A stretch of DNA of 64,000 nucleotides, from contig CAKMRJ010005523.1 in assembly GCA_928212115.1 (NCBI GenBank), forward strand, positions 109,244,079-109,308,078. Direction: 5' to 3'. The translations under genes were made by a program, and so were the position numbers. The notes beneath the pieces were generated by a model. It saw only the letters and a list, made by a program, of their open reading frames with translations, was not told where the DNA came from and searched no databases. How positions within the stretch are numbered: the stretch's first letter is position 1; each line of letters begins with the position of its first letter. Source of the stretch: Lactuca virosa (Eukaryota > Streptophyta > Magnoliopsida > Asterales > Asteraceae). Below are positions 32,685 to 43,413 of this stretch, piece by piece.

Positions 32685-35106
32685 TTGATTAGGTGTCTAA
32701 GCCCATAACTATAATTGGTATGTACTTGACCCGAGAGTAGCATGGTCCATTTGGGTTGCCTTCACCAGAGCAATTTGATAGGATGAACTTTTGAGAAGAG
32801 GTTATTTATGATTTATTAATATATTATAAGTTCTAATATATTAATATGAAATCATGTTATTTAATTAGTATTGATCCAGAATTAATTTGGAATTAATTTA
32901 GTGATCAAAAGAGACTAATTAAATTAACGGGGACTAGTTATGTAAATCAGTGATATATATATTGTTTGGGCTATTGATCCATGATGAGCTAAGTTTATGT
33001 AAGTTTCCATGAAGAGTTATGTAACATCCGGATTTCCAGGTATCATAATTTAAGTATTTATTTTTGAATTAAGAGGAGGGACTCGACGAGTTGACGCCTA
33101 AACTCGTCGAGTAGGATCGAGACTGCTGACTCAGATTAATGAAGGGACTCGACGAGTCGGTGAGTCGACTCGACGAGTCCGCGTTGTTGGCAGAAACCCT
33201 AAATCCTTGGGCCTGAGCCCTATTTAAAGGAATTTATAGCCTTCATTTGCAGCCACACATACCCTGGAGAAACCCTAATCGAACCAGAGAGCATAGAGAA
33301 AGAGAGAGCTAATTTCTTCACTTTTGTGCATTCTTGCAAGGGAGGAGAAAGGGGATTCAAGCTAGGCTGACTTGAGGGACTCGGGTCTACTATCATTTCT
33401 TCAAAGGTTGCTGTTTGAGGTATGATTTCAGGCTCATTCTCGTTTGTTTAATAGATCTCATGAATCTAGGGTTTCTTTGCCCCTTTTTAGTTGAAATATG
33501 GAGTTGTGGAGTTCCTTTTGTGGCTTAGGCATTAGATCTGGACCTTGAGAGGTCCAGAGAGTCCCAACAACCTAGCTTTATGTAGTCACATGAGAGTATC
33601 GAGCCTAAGACACCATTATAAGGGTTATTTTAGCAAATAGAGCTAGATATGTGATGCATGGACATAAAGATTGAAGCTTTACGTGACTTTTGAGTGCTAG
33701 GAGGCCAGATCTATAAGTTAGAGAGGCAAATCTGACCTAAGAAGGTCAAATGAGTATTGTTATGGAGGAAACTCGCTGACTTCATGAGAGGACTCGACGA
33801 GTCGGATTGGGTTGCCGCGCGATTCGTGACCAGTGGTAACCCGTCGAGTGAAAGGTTAACTCGACGAGTCGAGTGAGGCCTTAGGAGGATTCAGAGGACA
33901 TGCATGGACTCGTCGAGTCACCCGAGTGCACTCGACGAGTCTGGTCAAAGTTGGACCGTTGACTTGAGTTTACTTTCGTTGACTTTTAGGGATTGGTCAA
34001 CATGTGGACATTTGAACCATTAGAGGGGTAAATGGGTCTTTTCCCCTTCTGTGAGGTTATAGGAAGGGATTAGCCCAGCTTCTTAAGGGCTAATATTAAT
34101 TAGGAATAATTATTATGTGTTAGGCAGGAGCTAGACCCGGGAGTAGAGATCACGATCCCGATTACGAGATTTTCATTCACTAGCTTACGAGGTGAGTCTT
34201 CTCACTATACTTACCTGGTGTGGTAAACCTTATGTGTGACCAGAGGGTCTTATGTGTATGAACTGTGTAAGGAGATATCCTGCTATTTACTTGTGTTATA
34301 TTTTATGAGTATTATATTGTGATGTTGAGTTGAGGGACCGGAGGGTCCATATGAGTTGTGGGACCAGAGGGTCCCACCGAGACACATCGACCAGAGGGTC
34401 TTATTGAGTTATAGCCTCGAGTGGCTACCGTGCTGTGTGTGGTATTTTGGGGAACTCACTAAGCTTTTATGCTTACCGTTTTATGTGTTTTAGGTAGTTC
34501 CGAGGATCGCGGCAAGGCACCGACATGATTGTACACACCGGCACAAGATTTTTTTATGATTCTGGGATTGTGTTTCCTTTTGTTGATATTTGAGAAAAAA
34601 AAGTGTTTTGAGAATTATGATACAAGTTTTATTGTGTTAAAAATGAAAAATTTGTTTGAAAAATTATCTTGTTACAAGTTAGCCCACATGAAATATGGAT
34701 CATAACCCAAGTGTATGGATTAGGGTTTACCCATGACTCTTGGATTCATACACTATATATATGACCCCCCTTTGGCCTAAAATTGGTTGAAGATGTATTC
34801 TTGGAGAAGCATAGCCGAATTTTAGTGCTCCATATTCTCCCTCAAAAGTCCTCCATTTGTTCATGGTGTTTGTGAACCATTTGAGGCATCACATTTGAGG
34901 TGCTAAGTTGTTAAAGGCCAAAACTACAAGCTACAACAAAGAGGTAATTCTATAACTCAATTATATGTTGTTTATGACAATTGTATGCTAGTTGTAGGCT
35001 TCATGCTTTGGAAACAATATTGCATGTATAATTAGAGAAAACATAGATCCAAAGCAATTAGGGTTGTATGTGCACCATAGTATGTTGTAGTATACAAAAC
35101 CCAACA
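32684..35106 (+). repeat. LTR of Copia-B, split by a gypsy solo LTR
   Basis: It matches the Copia-A and Copia-2 LTRs from 'gattaggtgtctaagcccat' through the AT-rich block. It is interrupted at 33019, resumes at 34682 and ends CCCAACA at 35106. The promoter TATATATATGA is near 34754. Donor-like AAGAG|GTAATT lies at 34943/34944. The first bases (TTTTTGATT for TGTTGGATT) are degraded at the junction with Copia-A. Confidence 0.82.
33020..34676 (+). mobile_element. Gypsy solo LTR nested in Copia-B LTR, duplication AGTTA
   Basis: TGTAACATCC ... CTTGTTACA, 1657 bases, with a perfect AGTTA duplication at 33015-33019 and 34677-34681. It is closely related to Gypsy-C. TATA-like TATTTAAA lies at 33221-33228. 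Eight exact ACTCG-N-CGAGT palindromes flank it on both sides (33081, 33102, 33147, 33168, then 33792, 33859, 33908, 33930). Donor-like CGAG|GTGAGT (34191/34192), CTCACTAAGC (34455) and GTTTTAG|GTAG (34493/34494) enclose a short minisatellite. Confidence 0.94.
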
Positions 35107-36911
35107 GTGGTATCAAAGCCTAGGATTTTTTTATGTTATATTTGATGCTTGTTAATTTTTAAATTGAAAAAAAATCGTTTTTCTTGCCTCTGACTGATGA
35201 ACTCGCCGAGTCCGCTGGCTGACTTGATGAGTCCACTCAGTAAAGGGCAACTCGACAAGTCATGATCATGCACTCGACGAGTTGATGCCTCTGGTTGTAG
35301 AATTTCGAGTTTTGGCCAGAATTGGACTAGGATCATTACCACAAACTGTTTTGTAATCAATGTATTTTCTGATTTGGTAATGATGATCCTCATCCAATTA
35401 AAGGAAAATTGTCAAATTTTAAGATAATAAGATAAATATTTGTATTATTTTATATGAATTGCCTTGCTATATGAGTTAATCAGATCATAGAAAAAATTAT
35501 AAGATATTTTTTATTAGGTAATATGAATTGATCTAAATGTTTTTTAATGAGTTCCATAACTTGTCCTCAAGTTATGAAACATGAAAAGTTTAATCTATTA
35601 AAATAACATTAACTCATAAGTTATGGAGTTTAAGAGTCTGGGAGAGTTACAAATTTGCCATCAATGTTTGGAACTCAAAGATTTTAAGGAGTTACAAAAA
35701 TGTGTCATCAAATTTGGAACTCAAAGGTTTTCCAAGAGTTACAAAACTTGCCCTCAAGTTTTGGTATTTGAAAAGCCTTAAATTATGTAATATTGAATTC
35801 TAAAACATCAAGTAATTGAAAACATTTCAAAAGATGCATCTATTGGGTTCATAACTTAAAATTAATTAAATAGTTTTAATTTTGTATTTTATGTTTAGAA
35901 CCTTAATGCCTTTTAAATAGTTCAAGTTACCTCTTACGGATTGTATTAAATTAATTAAAGTGTTTAATTAAAGGAGAATATTAATAAATCCATAACAACA
36001 TGGTTTAAGTTTAATTAAATTAAGAGTATATCTTATTAATAGAATTAAACCACCAAGTATTTTAAAAGTTTAAAATACACCCTTATACTATATAAAATTA
36101 AAAGTTTAATATATTATATATGTATAAGTAAAAGGTCAGTCTTACCGTTAGTAGGCCTCATTCACGAAGTCGGTCTATAAGGGGGTATAAGGTTATTGAT
36201 AATCATAAAGTAACTAAATGTTTTATAAAAGGTCAGTCCCACCCACCGCTTCCTTGACTGGTGGAGGGTCGTTAGCCGAACGGGTAGGATAAGAAATTAA
36301 TTCTCATTAAAAGTATAATGATAATCATAAAGTAACTAAATGTTTTATAAAATTCCCAATCTTAGTTACTTTAGGAAAAATGTGAAAATGATGATATTCC
36401 ATGAAATTGCACTTTGCACCTTGCCAAGTCGTTAGTGGAGCGTGTGTGGTTAACCGAAACACTAACTTGGACTAACAAGGGTGGCAAAGGGTATCTCGAT
36501 GTTTGTCATAGATCAATGGAGCGTGTGTAGTTAACCAACACATTGATTAGGTGATAAATGACATCAAGAGTACCAAGCTAATTTGCATGGTTATTCACAC
36601 CTTGTTTGTGATCCTCGGCATCCCAGTCACAAACCTGAAAGGCATAATCGAGATTTAAACATGTCATTGAAAACTTCAATGAATCTCAAAGAATCTAGGA
36701 ATTTCAATTCATTTAAAACTTAATAATCAATTTCGTTTTTCATGGAGGAAATTGGTAAATCGTCATTTACCTACCCTCAAATATTTTGCAATTGGATTAC
36801 AGAATCCCTCTTCAGAATTGTAAAATATTGTGTTGGGTCCTAGCCTTAATATTTCATTTGGGTGTTATATTAAGGACTTAAATAAAATAAATTGAATTTC
36901 TCCGGTTATAA
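35107..36911 (+). promoter_or_regulatory. Structured leader of Copia-B
   Basis: It contains the primer site, ACTCGCCGAGT (35201), decayed relatives and ACTCGACGAGT (35272). Hairpins homologous to Copia-1 lie at 36329-36339 with 36362-36372, 36424-36470, 36511-36548, 36604-36611 with 36627-36634, and 36754-36760 with 36765-36771. The acceptor before the gag ATG is lost (GGTTATAAATG). Confidence 0.7.
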
Positions 36912-37660
36912 ATGTCTAGGTCAGACAACTATGGTCTTCCCGAATATTTTCTTTATAAAGAAGATATTCCACAAGACGATCAAGGTGAAAGATTAATCCC
37001 TTCTTCGTGTTGTAGTGGTACTTCACTTCCTCCACCTCCTCCAATAGTTCTCCCTAACCCACAAGTTCAAAGACTTGAAAAGTTCAAGGTCACTCAAGCC
37101 CTATTGGCTAGCAAACACCAAGATGGAAGGTCTGTGTGTGCACATGTCTTGGAGATGAAGTCACTCATTGACATGCTGGGAATGTTAGGAGTCGTTGTGT
37201 CGAGGATGTTGGTTGTTGACTTGGTTCTTCAGTCACTTCCCGAGTCGTATAGTCAGTTTGTTAAAGATTACTATATGATAGATCACGAAATGACCCTTAT
37301 TGATCTAACATATTTGCTTGTTGCTGCTGAATCAGGAATGATTTGGCGCACCGGTAATGCAAATTTGATTGGAAGATCTATTTCCCAAACTCCATGGACA
37401 TTGACAATGGTAACATTCGAAGTCCAGAAAAGTTTTGTCTTCCCAATGGAAAGGGATCGATAATGGTCAAGTCATTTGACCAAATGGTAAAAAGAAAGGC
37501 TAAGTCTGAGATAGTCCCATGTACCATTCCCAAAGAGTCCATATGTTTCCGTTGCCAAAAGAAGGGGCATTGGTTGCAAAGCCGCCATATTTACCTGAAA
37601 GATCGCAAGGATGGTAAAGTCAAAAAGTTTGACTCTACTTCAGGCTATTCCACTATCTAA
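36912..37660 (+). pseudogene. Decayed, divergent Gag of Copia-B
   Basis: Two overlapping frames (36912-37463 and 37394-37660) imply a frameshift around 37400-37460. A proline-rich N-terminus (LPPPPPIVLPNPQ) is followed by a UBN2-like core (DLVLQSLPESYSQF ... MTLIDLTYLL). A zinc knuckle (CFRCQKKGHWLQS) has lost its last cysteine. It differs strongly from the Copia-1 Gag although the leader is similar. No protease follows. Confidence 0.75.
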
Positions 37661-39470
37661 CTCTATTGAGTTCCTATTTGGAGATTCTTAATACATGATG
37701 TAATGTAATTACATTTTGATGTTTCGTAGGATCAAAGGAATGAAAGGAAATTTAAAGGAAAAGTAAGCTGATTCTGATCGCAAAGAGATGGATTTCGATC
37801 GCATGGTTCGATGATCAGAATTTTGATCTGCTGCTTAAGAGTTATGATAGTTTGCTTAGTAATAGATAACAACATAGTTTTCATTTGTAATTGCATTGGA
37901 AACAAAAGTTTTCAGCATTTTATAAATAAAGAATATTTTTTGAAATTTATCTTATTTTATATTTCCTTGCAATGGCATTTGTGAAAATTGATGTTTATAT
38001 GTTTCCATTGATAGCAATATTGGAAAATGGATTTGATTCTTTCGTTTGTGGTAGTGTCAAGATTTACCAAATAAGGAAATATTTTCATCACCCAAGGTTC
38101 AGCTGGATAGAAACTTGGAATAATGCAACTTGTATTGTGTGATGAATGAGAACCTTCGTCTTTGGAAGTTAAGACTAGTTTCTTGTTCACATGTATATGT
38201 GAGTCAAGTGAAGGACTAGGAGATTGGGTACACTTGGTTGTGCACTGGTCAGGTCCACCACAAAGAACAATAAGACTATTCGTTATGATTTACTAAAAGT
38301 TTCATAAATATGATGATACTTGCAAGATTAAGTGTAATTCTGAATCATTGAAAAAGTTTCAATGTATAGCAGAACGAATAAGAAGAATCAATTAGGCAGA
38401 AAGATAAAAGTTTCTCCAATCTGAAAGGAAGGGAGAGTACTTGAGTATCATGTTTTATGATCATCTTAATGATTATGAAACCATATCACAATTGATCCTC
38501 TAAGGACATCTTAGTGCATTTCTATGGCTAAGAAGAGGAATCGTAAATTGTTGAAATGGTTAAATCGAGTCTTAGAGTCGTACTCCAAGATTGTAACTTG
38601 AGTGAAATAATCTTAAGAAAGGTTTATAATACTTATCAAATGTAGAGTAAAATGTTTCTTACTCTTGTACATTTGAAATTGGTAAGTTGTGATGTCTTGG
38701 ATAAGACAAAGACCAACTAAGACCAATTGTGTGAAGTGTTTGTCTTGATAAGAAATCACACTATCTCTTGAATATTTGTTGTCAAGTAATGTTTCTTGAC
38801 AACGAGAATCTTATATGTCAAGAGGTCAGTAGGAGTCTTAAAGATCTTGAAAAGTTTCAAGAACTAATCAAGAATGAAACTATTGTTTATCAGTAGCACA
38901 CTACTTGAGGTTTAAAACCTATCTTGTGATGGTAGGCACTTGTGCTGCCAGGTGGCAAGAAATTAAGATTGCACAAGTTCAGTCCATATGAGTTTGGATT
39001 TGTCACTAACCTTGTCTTTTGATTACGGTTATGACAAATTCACATGGATAGGAACATATACACCATCAAATCTAAGTGTCATAAGGTTTCTCATCACTTC
39101 ATAAAAATGATTGTGAGGAAACGCTTTCACTAAGTAGATTTTAAGGAGATAGCAATTGTGATATTTGCATTCTCAAATTTGATTATGATAACGGCATCCC
39201 TCTTCATAGTTCAAATTGTGAGAAATGGAAAAAGGTCTAAACATTTGAGACATATTGCTGTAAGTTCTAAAATTTTTTAGACACACATGTGAGCTATCTA
39301 AAGAAAGGTGTATGAGTTTGAGAAGCCTAGATAAAGTCTTATCGAAGCATTTTGTATTAGAAATCTGAACTTTGGTAAGAAAGTCAACAAGTATTGATTT
39401 CTAGAAGTCCAGCTGATTTCTGGGTACATGTCAAAGCTAGTGGGAGCATAAGTGTTATGCTATTAAGGCT
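37661..39470 (+). other. Degenerate interior of Copia-B
   Basis: No long frame. Bases 38395-38520 are a decayed version of the integrase region that in Copia-1 contains LRSDRGGEYLS and SQLTPPRTPQ. Bases 39140-39300 match Copia-2 (7870-8060). Phrases near 39400-39450 ('gtacatgtcaaagctagtgg') resemble the RT region of Copia-1 around 5210-5225. It is therefore a collapsed pol rather than a novel interior. Confidence 0.6.
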
Positions 39471-40231
39471 ATTTTTGTAGAAAAACTTTAAAATTTTTAG
39501 CTATTAAGATCATTTTCTTAAAAAAATAATAATAACTTTTTACGTATATTTCCATTTATATAAATCAAAAGTGTTGATGACTTATAAAATACAAAATCTT
39601 GATAAAATTTCGATACAATCAGTCCAGAAGTACCGGGCCAAATCTCATCCACAAAAGCCGAAAAGTTGAGTAGAGTTAGAAAAAGCCCCATCCCAAGACC
39701 AGTCCAATATTACTTTTTTGGACATATAAAATGTTGTAAGGTTTGTGTCTCTGTCCCGATCTGTTTATCTTTGCTTGAAGGTTGTCTATTTTTTTTATAT
39801 GTAATACCCAAGGAAATCATTTTTTATGCAACTTTTGTAATATCTAAAAATGTTTGTCCTTATAAAGCTTAATATTTTATATGATTTCAGGGAAAACGAT
39901 GATTTGTCTATGGCAAAAACATCAAAAAACTAACCGACCATTTATATATTGTTGAAGCACATAGACATGACTAAAAAGATTGGTTCTGGATCGGACCTGA
40001 AAAAAGACCGATACCGATCTAAAATGAGATCATACCGAAAAACAGGCTAAGACGGGTCCAAAAAATTTCGTACCATTCGAGAAGAATCCCAAAAAAGATC
40101 AGACCATTTCGACACTTACGAAAGACTAGTCAGATAATGACTCGAGACCAATTAAAGTTTGGTCTAAAAAATATCCAGAAGCCAAAGTTTATATACATAT
40201 AATTTTTGTGTTATATATATATATATATATA

Positions 40232-40291
<60 letters not shown>

Positions 40292-40640
40292 ATTATCCAA
40301 CCTCACTCATTTTTTTGTGTTATTATATTTTAATGTATCGTTTTAGTAAATCTTATTGTATAATTTTGGTGTTAATCGTACATTTGTTAACGGAAATCAA
40401 AAACTAAAAAAATACCTAAATCGAACCGAAAAACCCTGAAACAGAACCTAAACAGGCACACATAAAGACTGTAATGAAAAAGAATGAGACTGATACCAAA
40501 AGGAGTGGACCGAAAAAACTGGTCTAGAAAAGACCGAAGCGAGGCCGTCTAAGATTAGTCCAGAAAAGACCAAACCGTCTGAAACCAGTCCTAAAGATAC
40601 CAGACTATGTTAAAACAGACCTGAAACTGGTGTAGAGATG
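39471..40640. other. Unassigned low-complexity interval
   Basis: No coding evidence. From about 39990 to 40620 the sequence repeats variants of 'agaccgaaac' and 'accagtcc', a degenerate short-repeat texture of unknown origin. It contains an AT microsatellite at 40212-40288. Confidence 0.4.
40212..40288. repeat. (AT)n microsatellite
   Basis: Alternating AT over about 77 bases with a single CTAT interruption near 40233. Such tracts are length-variable and prone to assembly error. Confidence 0.97.
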
Positions 40641-40649
40641 AAATTCATC

Positions 40650-41067
40650 TCTCAAGGACAAACTAATCATGTGTCGCCACATGTCAAACATATTTTGACC
40701 ACACAAGTATCAATACCAATCCAAAATCAAATACTTAAAATATATTATTCTAGCATAGTCTTCTAAAGTCAAAAGCTAGTTAAAAGCTATTGTAATTCCT
40801 AATGTCTCTCCTAGGAATTCTCATTTCCTTGTATAGAGTTGTCTATTTAAATGCCATGTACCCATTGTAAATCATACACGATTCTTAGAATACATCCTCA
40901 AGTTACATTTATACCTTTATATGGTATCATAGCATATCTACCTCAAACAAACCGATCATCCACCTCCAAATCTCTAATCGGTTGTCAATGGACAAACTGG
41001 TTCAACTCTATGATGCGACTCTTTTTCCAATCATACTCACTCATGTCAATTTTCCTGTATGGCCTAA
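40650..41067 (+). mobile_element. 5' fragment of a different copia lineage
   Basis: A short AT-rich LTR-like segment with TATTTAAAT near 40846 is followed by a primer-site-like TGGTATCATAGC (40922-40933) and the first roughly 27 codons of a Gag-like frame from ATG 40988 (MDKLVQLYDATLFP ...). Its short LTR and immediate Gag start recall the Retrofit/Ale type. It is cut at 41067 by Gypsy-D. The left end is not defined. Confidence 0.5.
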
Positions 41068-41690
41068 TGTAACAACCCCAAAAAAAGGATAAATTTTTTA
41101 ATTTTAAAACAAGTACTACAGGTATATAATTGTTCCAAAAACCATCATAATGTATAAAAATCACATAATCAGAGTACAATATCAAAATGAGGAAATAACG
41201 AGAGAGAATATTATGCCATCACGTCGGGCCCTTCCCCTTAGTACCGGAAGTACCTGAAACCATAAACACAATCTGTAAGCAAACACTTAGTAAGTTTTCC
41301 ACAAAGTACCACATAACAACATACAAATTACTGTTATGGGCCAAACCATAGTCTTACGTATAAGTCTTGCCGAGGGCCATATCCCGTTCTTCCATACAAT
41401 TGCCAGGGGCCAGATCCTGGTCTTTCATGTAACTGCCAGGGGGCATATCCTGGTTTTTCATACAAGTTCCAGGGGCCAAACCCTGGTCTTTCATACACAT
41501 AGCACGTAACTAATCCGTATCCTATAAACAAATAATAGGTCGGCCTCGGTGCCTTCGACCCATTGATACAGTGAGAAAACTCACCTCAGTCTGCTGGAAG
41601 CAACAAGATGCTCGACTGCTAAACAGGAAGATCCCACACTACACAAACAATTAGCCTTAATCAGAATTTGGTCACAATCCCAAATCATGG

Positions 41691-42540
41691 TGATGGGTTT
41701 TGGGTAAAACAAATAAACTAGAAAAGAATTCCTAAGTTCACATGCAACCTACTTTGGATCTATGTTTTAACTATTGAACATATAACTTTGAATTGCAAAA
41801 CAAGAACCCTAAGGAGAGAGGCTATTTTCGAAAATAACAAATTAGGGTTTTAGAGTTACATACCTTTCAATTGTTATAGCAAACAATTGGTAATCCTTTG
41901 ATCTTGATCTTCTTGGAAGCCTAGCACCACAATTGAAAAATGCCTCTAATGGAATTACACCCAAGAGCTAGCAAGAAGGAAACTTGTGAGGAGAGAGGTT
42001 AGGGTATGCAAAAATCGGCCTAGGGTTTCTTCAAGAAAAGGAGTGCCAATTTTGGGAGCCAGGAGGCTCCTTATATAGCCAAGGGATCTAGGGTTTAGGG
42101 AAAACCCTAATGTTCCTTTGCTTGGGGCCTAAGCTTATCCAAAGGCCTTATCCAAACCCCTTAGACGAAATCATTAGGGTTTACCCTATAGATTTCGTCC
42201 ACCCCCTTCCAAGGAGGTTCTGGAACCTTCCACTCAACTATTAGATAATTGCAAACTAGTCCCTGCACTTTATAATTAACACAATTAACCCCAAAAATTA
42301 ATTCTAATTAATTTCTGGCTAACTATTAATTAAATATTATGATTTCTAATTAATATGTTAACCTTTTAACATATTAATAAATCATTTATATTAATTTATT
42401 AATCTTATAATAAATAAATATCTCTCCTTTCATAATTTCCCTATCTAGTTACTACGTTTGAGGGAACCCAAAAGGACTGTGCTGCTATCAATTCAAGTAC
42501 ATACCAATTATAGTTATGGGCTTAGACACCTAATCCAAAA
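41691..42540 (-). repeat. 3' LTR of Copia-C
   Basis: On the plus strand TGATGGGTTTTGGG ... CCTAATCCAAAA; the last bases (CAACA in the other copy) are changed. It is adjacent to the polypurine tract. It contains the donor-like site AAAG|GTATGT on the minus strand near 41862. Confidence 0.93.
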
Positions 42541-43413
42541 GTCTCCCACTTGGATAAGTCTGTAACTATAATTGCTAGTATGACTTCTAAATTTGACCAG
42601 CAAATTGTAGCTTCCAAAAGCCGCTGCTGAACTCTGACCCAGTCAGTTACATGTCCTAAGATAAGTGATCATATAATCCTTCGTTCTGCAAGATATCCCC
42701 AGACATAAGACATGGAATGTAATCAATCTCTTTGTCCAGAATCTATCTTTCCCGATTTCTGATTTGTGATGATATAGGACTTCTAATTGAACACATCAAT
42801 TTTGTCCTGGCTGGGCCCAACACATAAGTCAACACCAAATCATCGAGGGGCTCACAAATATCGCTTTTCCGGTTAGGGAAAAAGGAACGAATAAACGTTG
42901 ACTCATATGCTTGTATCTTTTACTCATCAAACTATACATGACAATACGTTTTATGACACCAAGTTACTGATGCGTTTTCGTATCACCAATGTATAACCGA
43001 CTTTGCAAATTACAACTCATATATCTTCGTTTCAAGATTATAAGATATTATCGTCTCAGTATTACCCGTGATGAATTCCATGAAGTAATACTCTGAGCGA
43101 GGGTTTATCTAATACTCAAATCTCAATTTCTGAGTACTCATGAATCATTGCAGCAATTCTATTGGTATGTCTATCCTTAAACAATCTGCAATCCAATTCA
43201 TGACAGTCTTAATTCACTACTCACTTCCAAAAGTACGAGCGACTGTGGAGTTTGAATAATCATATTATTCAGGAAGTAAAACATGCAAAATATGAAACAC
43301 AATAATAAACAATTGACAAAAGGCAGTAACCAAACTCATAAATAATACTTTATTATTTAATCACCAAAAGTCAATTAAATTTACTTTGTTACAAGTTTCA
43401 GAACAAAACTAAT

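Larger units (their letters stand above)
32684..39470 (+). mobile_element. Copia-B: copia element with decayed gag only
   Basis: An LTR (32684-35106, interrupted by a gypsy solo LTR) is followed by a primer site with one change (TGGTATCAAAGC, 35108-35119), a leader homologous to Copia-1, a divergent gag (36912-37660) and about 1.8 kb of non-coding interior with traces of integrase (near 38395-38520). No 3' LTR was found. It resembles Copia-2 in the 39140-39300 stretch. It looks like a non-autonomous family that keeps the leader and packaging features of Copia-1 but not pol. Confidence 0.75.
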
